From assembly GCF_030373545.1 (NCBI RefSeq), contig NZ_JAUDCO010000001.1:309857-373856 (forward strand): a stretch of DNA of 64,000 bases, in the 5' to 3' direction. The notes beneath the pieces were generated by a model. That model had not been told where the DNA came from. It did no database searches and worked only from the letters and a program-made list of their open reading frames with translations. The translations under genes and the position numbers were made by a program. The stretch is from Collinsella tanakaei. Its GTDB lineage: Bacteria; Actinomycetota; Coriobacteriia; Coriobacteriales; Coriobacteriaceae. This document shows, one piece after another, positions 16,041 to 23,559 of this stretch; within the stretch, counting starts at the first letter, position 1; every line of letters starts with the position of its first letter.

Positions 16041-17393
16041 ATGGGCATTGCGATTTCCATCATTGCCACCCTGCTTCTGACCATCCTAAACGGCTATTTC
16101 TCCATGTCCGAGATGGCGCTTACCACTGCCAAGCGCGCCAGCCTCGAGCACGACGCCGAGGAAGGCGACCGCCGCGCCGCGAAGGCGCTCGAGCTGTCGA
16201 CCGACTCCACCGACTTTTTGGCCACCATCCAGGTCGCCATCACGCTCGTGGGCTTCTTCTCGGCGACCGTCTCGTCCAATACGCTGTCCGACCCGCTGTC
16301 AACGTGGTTCGAGTCGTTCGGTCTCGCCCCGCTCACCGCGGCGGCGCCCATTGCCTCGCCGATCATCATCACGCTGATCGTGTCCTACCTGTCCATCGTC
16401 ATCGGCGAGCTCATCCCCAAGCGCATCGGCCTGTCCGACGCCGAGGGCATGGCCAAGTCCGTCGCCGGCCCCATCAGCGCATTCCGCAAGATCGCGAAGC
16501 CGCTCGTGTGGCTCACGCAGGCCTCGGCCAACGGCCTGTCCAAGCTGCTCGGCATCAAGAGCGCTGACGACCGCCAGAACGTCTCCGAGGAGGAGATCAA
16601 GTACATGATCAGCGAGCAGGACACCCTGCTCGACGAGGAGAAGCGCATCATCCACGAGGTCTTCGACCTGGGTGACGCCGTCGCGCGCGAGGTCATGGTG
16701 CCGCGCGTGGACGTGACCATGTGCGAGGACACCGACGACATCGCCACGGTGCTTTCCGTCATGCGCGACACCGGCTACTCCCGCGTGCCCATCTACCGTG
16801 AGGATCAGGACTGCATCGTGGGCGTCGCCCACATCAAGGACCTGATTGAGCCGGTGCTTGAGGGCAACGGCACCATGAAGGTCGGTTCGCTGGTGCGCGA
16901 TGCGTCCTTTGTGCCGGATACCAAGGACATCCTGCCGCTGCTCTCCGAGATGCAGACCGCGCACGAGCAGATGGTCGTCGTGGTGGACGAATACGGCGGC
17001 ACGGCTGGTATCATCACTATCGAGGACATCGTCGAGGAGTTCGTGGGCGAGATCGAGGACGAGTTCGATCCCGACAACAAGTACCTCACCCGCCTCTCGC
17101 GTCGCGAGTGGCTGGTGGACGGGCGCTTCTCGTGCGACGATGCCATCGAGCTCGGCTGGCCCATCGAGGAGAGCGACGACTACGAGACCGTTGCCGGCTG
17201 GATTTTGGACCTGTGCGGTTCGGTGCCCGACATCGGTGAGGTGTTCGAGCAGGACGGGTACAAGTTCAAGGTGCAGTCCATGCGCGGTCAGCGCATCTCG
17301 CTCATCCGCGTGACCGGCCCCGACCCCGAGGAGCTGCGCAGCCACGCCGAGGGCGAGGAAGAGCAGCACGACGAGAGCAACAAGGACGCGTAG
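16041..17393 (+). CDS. CNNM/CorC-family membrane protein (DUF21, CBS pair, CorC_HlyC)
   Basis: 450 residues. An N-terminal DUF21 region has four membrane helices (about 1-150, including GELIPKRIGL). A CBS pair (about 210-335, including PRVDVTMCEDTDDI and VVVDEYGGTAGIITIEDIVEE) and a C-terminal CorC/HlyC transporter-associated domain (about 350-430) follow. The family is implicated in Mg2+ or Co2+ efflux. The ATG at 16041 was chosen because the first helix starts there; as with the gene before it, GGAGG is about 14 bases upstream. The tail is acidic. Confidence 0.9.
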   Translation: MGIAISIIATLLLTILNGYFSMSEMALTTAKRASLEHDAEEGDRRAAKALELSTDSTDFLATIQVAITLVGFFSATVSSNTLSDPLSTWFESFGLAPLTAAAPIASPIIITLIVSYLSIVIGELIPKRIGLSDAEGMAKSVAGPISAFRKIAKPLVWLTQASANGLSKLLGIKSADDRQNVSEEEIKYMISEQDTLLDEEKRIIHEVFDLGDAVAREVMVPRVDVTMCEDTDDIATVLSVMRDTGYSRVPIYREDQDCIVGVAHIKDLIEPVLEGNGTMKVGSLVRDASFVPDTKDILPLLSEMQTAHEQMVVVVDEYGGTAGIITIEDIVEEFVGEIEDEFDPDNKYLTRLSRREWLVDGRFSCDDAIELGWPIEESDDYETVAGWILDLCGSVPDIGEVFEQDGYKFKVQSMRGQRISLIRVTGPDPEELRSHAEGEEEQHDESNKDA

Positions 17394-17448
17394 CCTTTCG
17401 CTTCGCCTGCGAGGCGCGCGCCGGATTCGATAGGTAAGGCGGATAACC

Positions 17449-18222
17449 ATGGCGCAGCTGTTCAACATCTTGAAGATCACGGTGGGCAAGGAGTCGCTCC
17501 GCGCGCGCGTGCTGGTCAACCCCGGCATGCCGTTGCGGACCTCCGAGAACATCGAGGCGACGGCGCGCGTGTACTACCTCGCGCCGGCCATCGCCAAGCA
17601 CCTGTGCCTGGGCGATGCGGGCAGCGAGTTCCAGGAGTGCATGGGCGACACCGAGCTCGCGCACCTGCTCGAGCACGTGACGGTCGAGATTATGAACGAG
17701 ACGGGTCTTGCCGGCCAGGTCTCGTGCGGCCGCACGCGCCCGGTCGTCGGCGACGAGCGCCTGTTTGACATCGAGCTTTCCTGCCCGGATGACGCGCTGA
17801 CCGTCGGCTCGCTGTCGAGCGCGACCTTCATGATGGACTGGGCCTTCCTGCACCCCGAGGCGCCCGCACCCGACTTTGCCGGCACGGTTGCCGCCCTGCG
17901 CAAGCTCGTGCTGAGTCTGCGCGGCGAGGACGAGGGCGCGACGGAGGGCGAACCCGAGGCCGCCGAGGGCGCCCAGGACGCTTCTGTGGCCGACGAGGTC
18001 GCCGAGGAGCCGGCGCCCGTCGACGAGGGCCCCATCGAGACCGAGACCGTGGGTGTCGCGCAGGACGAGGACGAGCCCGAGCCGCGCCGTCGCTTTGCGG
18101 ATCGCTTCCGGATTCGCCCCAAGATGGGAGCCGCGCCCGCCAAGCGCGTGGCCGATATCGAGCCGGTATTCGGCGGTGCCGCCGCGGATGTGCAGGACGC
18201 AGGCGAGGAGTCTGCCGAGTAG
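17449..18222 (+). CDS. Stand-alone protein resembling the N-terminal domain of cyanophycin synthetase
   Basis: 257 residues. Residues about 30-140 resemble the N-domain of CphA: EL-AHLLEHVTVEIMNETG followed by LAGQVSCGRTRPV matches the CphA pattern of HxxEHVALE...GRTR. In CphA this domain binds and orients the growing polymer. The ATP-grasp and Mur-ligase-like catalytic domains are absent. The rest (about 165-257) is an acidic, Ala/Glu-rich tail with a basic patch (EPRRRFADRFRIRPK). Its role without the catalytic domains is unknown. It lies between the CNNM protein and the YtxH/PRC pair, but a promoter-like site follows it. Confidence 0.65.
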   Translation: MAQLFNILKITVGKESLRARVLVNPGMPLRTSENIEATARVYYLAPAIAKHLCLGDAGSEFQECMGDTELAHLLEHVTVEIMNETGLAGQVSCGRTRPVVGDERLFDIELSCPDDALTVGSLSSATFMMDWAFLHPEAPAPDFAGTVAALRKLVLSLRGEDEGATEGEPEAAEGAQDASVADEVAEEPAPVDEGPIETETVGVAQDEDEPEPRRRFADRFRIRPKMGAAPAKRVADIEPVFGGAAADVQDAGEESAE

Positions 18223-18345
18223 GCATACGGCTCGCAATCGCGCGGCATCCCGGGCGGGTGCTGGTTTATGGCGCAGCTCAGATGCGGCGCCCGATGCCGA
18301 TAGCGCCGATGGCGCTTGCTCGCGTCGCGGCGTGCCCCGCGCGGG

Positions 18346-18351
18346 TATAAT
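18346..18351 (+). promoter_or_regulatory. -10 element upstream of the YtxH-domain gene
   Basis: TATAAT preceded by GGG lies 43 bases before the start codon. There is no clear -35 at normal spacing. Confidence 0.45.
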
Positions 18352-18393
18352 GAGATTTCCATTGAACGTTGACTCTACTATGGGAGGAGCAAC

Positions 18394-18789
18394 ATGGGTA
18401 AGGGATTCAGTTTTGTCGCAGGTGCCGTGATCGGCGCCGCTGCCGGTACGATTGCCGGCATCCTGATGGCTCCTCGCTCGGGAGCCGAGACCCGCGCCAT
18501 GGCCGCCGATATGGCTAACGACGCGTGGGATAACGCCCGCGACATCTACGAGCAGGGTGTTGACCAGGCCCGCGCCGCCGCAACGGACTTCGGCCCCATG
18601 GTCGACGCCAAGACCGACGAACTGCGCGCCAAGGTCGATCTGGCCCGCGAGCGCATGGACCAGCTCCGCGAGCAGCTGAACGACGCCATCGCCGGCGGCA
18701 ACGTGACCCCTGCGGCCGACGTGGTCGTGGAGTCCGTGGCCGACGACGCCGCGCCTGTCGCTGACCCCGAGCCCGCTCCCGAGGCGTAG
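18394..18789 (+). CDS. YtxH-domain protein
   Basis: 131 residues. It begins with a Gly/Ala-rich hydrophobic segment (VAGAVIGAAAGTIAGILMAPRSG) typical of YtxH stress-type proteins. An amphipathic helical region of about 70 residues and an acidic Ala/Pro tail follow. It is probably attached to the membrane by its N-terminus. A strong GGGAGGAG site precedes the ATG. The next gene's ATG directly follows its stop codon, so the two are co-translated. Confidence 0.82.
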   Translation: MGKGFSFVAGAVIGAAAGTIAGILMAPRSGAETRAMAADMANDAWDNARDIYEQGVDQARAAATDFGPMVDAKTDELRAKVDLARERMDQLREQLNDAIAGGNVTPAADVVVESVADDAAPVADPEPAPEA

Positions 18790-19545
18790 ATGCTCGTAGC
18801 CGACATTCAGGGCGTGCGGGTCTACCGGGCTCCGGTAGCGGACAAGCGCACCAACAAGGACGGCACCCCGCGCGACCCCAAGCGGCTCGGCAAGATCCAT
18901 TTTCCGGTTTTTGCGCCCGATGGCCTGCGTGTCGTGGGCTTCATGGTCAAGCTCCCCGACGTGGTGGGCATGATCAAGCAGCCCGACCGCTTCATCGCGC
19001 TCGACGCCCTCGACGTGTACGAGGGCGTCTTGGCGGTTGCTGACAGCAAGGAGAACTTCGACGACGCCGCCGCGAAGCGCCTAGGCGTCAATCTGGACGA
19101 GTGCCTCATCTGGACGGGCATGGACGCCGTTACCGCGTCGGGCGAGCGCGTCGGATACTGCGCGGACGCGCTGTTCAACAGCCGTACCGGACAGGTGAAG
19201 CACTTCGTGCTCACCGAGGGCGATGCTGCTTCGGCGCTTGTGGGCAACTTCGAGGTCCCGGCGAGCTACCTGGTGGGCTACCGCAACGGCGCCATGATCG
19301 TGTCCGACGACACGCTCAATCTGAAGCTCACGGGCGGTGTTGCCGCCAAGGCGGCGGAGGCGAGCGTCGTCATCGGCGAGAAGGTCAAGAAGGGCGCCGC
19401 GAAGCTCGACGACAAGGGCTCGCGCGCGCTGGACAAGGGGAGCCGCGCCCTCGGCAAGCAGCTTGGCAAGACCAAGGGCATGTTCTCGGCGTTTGCCAGC
19501 GAGTATCGCAAGGCAGCCGGCCCTGCAAAGAAGAAAAAGAAGTAG
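18790..19545 (+). CDS. PRC-barrel domain protein
   Basis: 251 residues. PRC-barrel-like beta segments occupy about 1-80 and about 110-170 (for example GERVGYCADALFNSRTGQVKHFVL). A basic, helical C-terminal third (KGSRALDKGSRALGKQLG and a KKKKK end) follows. PRC barrels bind partners in RNA processing, photosynthesis or membrane proteins; the partner here is unknown. It is translationally coupled to the YtxH-domain gene and followed by a terminator. Confidence 0.75.
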   Translation: MLVADIQGVRVYRAPVADKRTNKDGTPRDPKRLGKIHFPVFAPDGLRVVGFMVKLPDVVGMIKQPDRFIALDALDVYEGVLAVADSKENFDDAAAKRLGVNLDECLIWTGMDAVTASGERVGYCADALFNSRTGQVKHFVLTEGDAASALVGNFEVPASYLVGYRNGAMIVSDDTLNLKLTGGVAAKAAEASVVIGEKVKKGAAKLDDKGSRALDKGSRALGKQLGKTKGMFSAFASEYRKAAGPAKKKKK

Positions 19546-19577
19546 CCGACAGGCACCTGCCGAGGCTGCGGTATACG

Positions 19578-19622
19578 ACCCGCCCGCGCGCATGCCCGCC
19601 GGCTGCGCACGGGCGGGTTTCT
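19578..19622 (+). terminator. Terminator after the PRC-barrel gene
   Basis: ACCCGCCCG (19578-19586) pairs with CGGGCGGGT (19610-19618), followed by TTTCTCGTT. The remaining 300 bases to the next start (19623-19926) hold no recognisable gene. Confidence 0.75.
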
Positions 19623-19926
19623 CGTTGGACGGCGGTTCGTTCCTCGGCGGACGACAGCCGCCGGCTGTGCGCGCGAGATCTGTTGCCGGTGCCGGCCTGA
19701 CGCGAGAGCTCCGGAACGCAGGTGAAAAGGGACTTTGCCGCCAGCTTCCCGCGGATGGGATTTCGCGGTCGTCGCCCACCCGACCTCACGGTCTCTGCGC
19801 CCGATGGAGCGGCTCGGCACCGCTTCGCCTCGCTCGGTGAACACGAGGTGCCGTGCGCCCAAGCGTCGCTGTGCTGCCCGGGTTATGTGGTAGAGTCTTT
19901 TCTAGAGCTCGGACTAGGGAGAACCA

Positions 19927-21315
19927 TTGCCTAACTACACCACCTCCTATTCCACCAAGGGCAAACGCCCGCATAAGCGGCGCAGCGCATCCGACAGGCT
20001 TCCCGCCGCTCATCGCCGGACCGCCAAGCGCCCCGGCGCCCAGTATCTTCATCACACCCAGGGGTTCGGACGCAGCCACCGCTCGTCGTTCAGCCCCCGT
20101 CGCCGCGATTCGCGCCGTCCCTACGTGTACATCGCCGTGGGATGCGCGGCCCTGCTGTTCGTGGCAAGCATCATTTGGTACCTCAACCGCAGCGTGGGGA
20201 TAACCCTCAACGGCGCGGACGCATCGGTGCGCATCGGCTCGTCCATCGAACAGCTCATCGAGGACCAGGGCATCGACGTGCGTGCCGGTGACCTGCTCGC
20301 CGTGGACGACAGCGTGCTCGAGAAGCGCGCCGGCGAACGCTACTCCGTCAAGCTCAACGGCCGGCAGATCGACAACGCCGACCTTGCGACCACGACCCTC
20401 GAGGGAGGGGAGGAGCTCGAGATCGGCGCCGGCCGCGACCGCTACGAGGAGCATGACATCGAGGCGACGGCCATCCAGCCCACGCTCGAGGTGAAGGGCA
20501 GCGGCGCGATCCGCTACGTGGAGACCTGGGGCATCCCCGGCCGTTCCGAGGTGTGGACCGGCAAGGTGTCGGGCAAGACGCAGGACCGCGGTGTGGTGCA
20601 GGAGGTCCAAAACTGCGTCGTGCGCGCCCGCTCCGTCTCGCCCGACGAGGGGACCTATGTCGCCCTCACCTTTGACGAGGGGCCGAGCTCCTACACCGCG
20701 CAGATCGTCGACATCTTGGAGGAGAAGGGCGTGTCTGCGACCTTCTTCCTGCAGGGCGACCGGACCGCTGATGCTCAGGCGGCTGCCGCGGCGATCGTGG
20801 ATGCGGGATTCGAGGTGGGCTCGAACTCCTGGAGCGACACGGACCTGGGCGAGCTTTCCGCCGATGACCTGCGCACCCAGCTCACCCAGGGCTTCGAGGC
20901 CATCGCGGATGCCACGGGGCAGCCGTGCTGCCTGCTGCGCCCCCCGTACGGAACCTTTACCGACCAGAACTGGGCCGACGCCGCCGATCTGGTGAGCGCG
21001 GTGGTCACGTGGAACATCGATTCGGGCGATTACCTGCTGCCCGGTGCCGACCAGGTCGTCGAGACGGTCGTGGGCTCGGTGAGCAACGGCAGCATCGTGC
21101 TGCTCACCGACAACGACGCGTGCGGCGCGCAGACGGTCGAGGCCCTGCCGCAGATCATCGACCAGCTGCAGGAGGAGGGATACCGCATCGTCAGCCTGTC
21201 TGAGCTCGTCAAAACCGACGAGGAGCTCGCCGAGGCGGTTGACCTCTCCCGTGTCTCGATGCCCGAGGATGCGGTATTGCCTCAACTTAAGGCTGAGGAT
21301 ACGGAAGAGTCGTAG
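19927..21315 (+). CDS. Polysaccharide deacetylase-like protein, predicted inactive
   Basis: 462 residues. A very basic cytoplasmic N-terminus (about 1-70), one membrane helix (about 75-95), a beta-rich extracellular domain (about 100-220) and a NodB deacetylase domain (about 235-420) are visible. The metal-binding positions are changed: TFDDGPS reads TFDEGPS, SHTNSH reads SNSWSD, and the later LMHDGG reads LLTDND. The usual Asp-His-His metal set and the catalytic His are thus lost, whereas the next gene keeps them all. Translation appears to start at TTG (19927), with an AGGGAGA site 5 bases upstream; there is no ATG in frame until near the C-terminus. It shares the end motif MPEDAVLP with its paralogue. 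Confidence 0.85.
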   Translation: MPNYTTSYSTKGKRPHKRRSASDRLPAAHRRTAKRPGAQYLHHTQGFGRSHRSSFSPRRRDSRRPYVYIAVGCAALLFVASIIWYLNRSVGITLNGADASVRIGSSIEQLIEDQGIDVRAGDLLAVDDSVLEKRAGERYSVKLNGRQIDNADLATTTLEGGEELEIGAGRDRYEEHDIEATAIQPTLEVKGSGAIRYVETWGIPGRSEVWTGKVSGKTQDRGVVQEVQNCVVRARSVSPDEGTYVALTFDEGPSSYTAQIVDILEEKGVSATFFLQGDRTADAQAAAAAIVDAGFEVGSNSWSDTDLGELSADDLRTQLTQGFEAIADATGQPCCLLRPPYGTFTDQNWADAADLVSAVVTWNIDSGDYLLPGADQVVETVVGSVSNGSIVLLTDNDACGAQTVEALPQIIDQLQEEGYRIVSLSELVKTDEELAEAVDLSRVSMPEDAVLPQLKAEDTEES

Positions 21316-21483
21316 CCGTGGGTCAGAATATGCCTACAATCATGGGGCTATTTTCTTTGCAGGATAGACAATGAGTAGATAAATGGCTGGCATCATGCGG
21401 CGCGAGGGACCATCGACAAGGACCGCGCGCCGAGCACGATGCAGGGCGTTCGGGTGCCGTGGAGATAGAAGCTGGGCAGGACG

Positions 21484-22992
21484 ATGAACGACAACAATCG
21501 CAAGCAGCAGGGCAAGAACACCGCTCAGGGAAAGGCCGGGGCTCCTTCGGCTACGCCCCGCTCCGCGCGCCCGCGCGCCAAGGGCGCGCCGCAGCCTGCC
21601 CCTCACTACCGTTCCGCTCGCACGGCGACGACCGGCGCGAAGAGTGCCGCCGCGGCGGGCGCTAAGACCGCGGCCTCCGGGAAGAAGGCCACGGGCGCGA
21701 CGAAGGCCGCTTCGCGCCAGCGCGCCGCTGCTACCCCGTCGACGCGCGTGGGCGTTGCCCCCGCGGCGCGCCGCCCGTCCACGACCAAGGTGAAGCGCGC
21801 ATCGAGCCCGCGCACCCCGCTCATCGCTGCCGGTGTCGTGGTCGTGCTGGTCGCGGCCGCGGTGCTGGGCATCGGCTACCGCTTCTTCTGGCGCAATATC
21901 GACGTCACGGTCAACGGGACCGCGTACAGCACGCGCATCAACTCCACCGCCGACGAGCTGCTCCAGGCCAACGATTACTTCGGCGTCAAGCCGGGCAAGC
22001 TCATGTCCGTCGGCGGCAAAGTGCTCGACGAGAAGGGCGGCGACCGCTGCACCGTCCAGGTGAACGGCGAGCCGGTCGCCATTGCTGACCTCGCTACGTT
22101 TACGGTGCCCGAGGACGCCGACATCTCCGTCAAGGACGGCGGCGATGCGACGGAGAAGCATGAGGAGAAGACCGTCGACATCGCGCCCACCATCGAGATG
22201 GAGGGCTCCGGCGCCATCCAGTTCGTCTCGCAGTGGGGCAAGAACGGCAAGAAGACCGTCTGGGTGGGCGAGCGGTCCGGCGAGACAGTTGATAAAGAGG
22301 TCGTCGAGGAGCCCACGAACATGGTGGTGACCTCCTTGAACCCCAAGCCGCAGGGCGACAAGAAGTACATCGCCCTCACCTTTGACGACGGCCCCAGCTC
22401 CTATTCGCCCGACATCCTGTCGATTCTGAAGAAGAACGGCGTGAAGGCGACCTTCTTCAACTTAGGTACCCAGGCGAGCGCCACGAGCGCGACGGTGGTC
22501 GAGGACGGCCACGAGATGGCGAGTCACACCAACTCCCACCAGAACCTGCCCAAGTGCGATCGCGACACGCTACGATCCGAGATCACCAAGGCGTTCGACT
22601 CGATCGAGGAGGCGTCGGGCGTGCGCCCGCAGATGATCCGTGCTCCCTACGGCGCGTTCACCTCGGCGGAGTGGGCGCGTGCCGGAGACCTGATCAGCTG
22701 CAACGTGCTGTGGAACATCGACACGCTCGACTGGCAGCTCCCCGGAGCCCAGGCCATCGTCGATGAGGTGCTGTCCGGTGCCTACAACGGCGCCATTGCG
22801 CTCATGCACGACGGCGGCGGCGATCGCTCGCAGGACATCGCGGCCCTCGACGACATCATCAAGGGGCTGAAGGCGGACGGCTACGAGCTCGTCACCGTGG
22901 CCGAGCTCATGGAGCTCGACGGCCGCTTCCCCGAGGACGTCATCAACGGCACGGTTAAGATGCCCGAGGACGCCGTCCTTCCCGAGGTCTAA
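21484..22992 (+). CDS. Membrane-anchored polysaccharide deacetylase
   Basis: 502 residues. An Ala/Lys/Thr-rich cytoplasmic segment (about 1-115), one membrane helix (about 117-138), a beta-rich domain (about 140-270) and a NodB domain (about 295-470) are visible. The catalytic set is intact: TFDDGPS (base and metal Asp), SHTNSH (two metal His), RAPYGAF and LMHDGG. It should remove acetyl groups from cell-wall or capsule N-acetyl sugars outside the cell. It follows its degenerate paralogue by 168 bases, so the two arose by duplication and may work together. Confidence 0.9.
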   Translation: MNDNNRKQQGKNTAQGKAGAPSATPRSARPRAKGAPQPAPHYRSARTATTGAKSAAAAGAKTAASGKKATGATKAASRQRAAATPSTRVGVAPAARRPSTTKVKRASSPRTPLIAAGVVVVLVAAAVLGIGYRFFWRNIDVTVNGTAYSTRINSTADELLQANDYFGVKPGKLMSVGGKVLDEKGGDRCTVQVNGEPVAIADLATFTVPEDADISVKDGGDATEKHEEKTVDIAPTIEMEGSGAIQFVSQWGKNGKKTVWVGERSGETVDKEVVEEPTNMVVTSLNPKPQGDKKYIALTFDDGPSSYSPDILSILKKNGVKATFFNLGTQASATSATVVEDGHEMASHTNSHQNLPKCDRDTLRSEITKAFDSIEEASGVRPQMIRAPYGAFTSAEWARAGDLISCNVLWNIDTLDWQLPGAQAIVDEVLSGAYNGAIALMHDGGGDRSQDIAALDDIIKGLKADGYELVTVAELMELDGRFPEDVINGTVKMPEDAVLPEV

Positions 22993-23050
22993 CGCAGCGC
23001 CGGAGTGCCGGCTTGACTGCGCGTCATGCTCCTTTGCAGGGCTTTTCCTG

Positions 23051-23092
23051 CCGACGCCCGCCGGCGCTCCCGAGAGCGCCGGCGGGCGTCGG
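23051..23092 (+). terminator. Perfect 19-bp hairpin after the deacetylase gene
   Basis: 23051-23069 pairs perfectly with 23074-23092 around a CCGA loop. Only CTCTTG follows, so it is either a terminator with a poor T tract or simply a structured 3' end. Confidence 0.65.
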
Positions 23093-23110
23093 CTCTTGCG
23101 CGCTCGTTTT

Positions 23111-23302
23111 GGACAATTTGTTCAGATATGTAGGTCTGCCACCGCTCAAAAGGGGGCTCTCGGTCGAAAAAGAGGGGCAATTGGACGGCCCGATGGGCTT
23201 GGAGGCCGTCTCGAGGCGTCCTGTTGAGGACGAATGCTGACGAGAGCCGTCGCGGATGCATCCGCGGCGCGCCTCGGGCCTACATATCTGAACAAATTGT
23301 CC
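23111..23302. repeat. 192-bp element with 26-bp terminal inverted repeats
   Basis: GGACAATTTGTTCAGATATG at 23111 recurs inverted at the right end. The 26-bp arms (23111-23136, 23277-23302) have one mismatch. The interior is GC-rich and can form a further hairpin (GGACGGCC...GGCCGTC near 23181-23210). It has no coding capacity and the AT-rich ends contrast with the surroundings, so it looks like a small non-autonomous mobile element (MITE-like). Only one copy is in the window. Confidence 0.65.
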
Positions 23303-23394
23303 ACCTCAGGCTCCGATGGCGCCTGCGCAGCCGGCCCGTCAAGGCGATACGGCCACTTTGTCAGGCCGGCGCTTCCTTTACCAACCAAATGCTA

Positions 23395-23559
23395 TAGAAT
23401 GGGAGAGCCCGATTTGCGTTGGGCTCTTATTTTGCAGGGTCACGAGAAAAGGATACTGGTGAAACCTAAACCCCGACCACACAGTAGCTGACCCCTGCGG
23501 GTGCCCTTCGGCTGGCGCGCGCTGGGGTTGCGCCGCCATAGCTTTCACGAAGGAGCACC
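23395..23559 (+). promoter_or_regulatory. Structured leader of the MgtE-like/NRAMP-like operon
   Basis: A possible -10 (TAGAAT, 23395-23400) is followed by about 160 bases of transcribed leader. The first hairpin, GAGCCC...GGGCTC near 23405-23426, is followed by TTATTTT. A second long-range stem, GCAGGGTCA near 23435, pairs with TGACCCCTGC near 23490, enclosing an A-rich loop. The start codon has AAGGAG at about 23551. The genes downstream encode predicted divalent-metal transport, so a metal-sensing leader is plausible, but I could not match it to the known M-box consensus. Confidence 0.4.

Noticed and set aside
23395..23559. M-box (ykoK) magnesium riboswitch
   Set aside because: Position and genes fit, but I could not find the conserved M-box segments; kept only as an unclassified structured leader.
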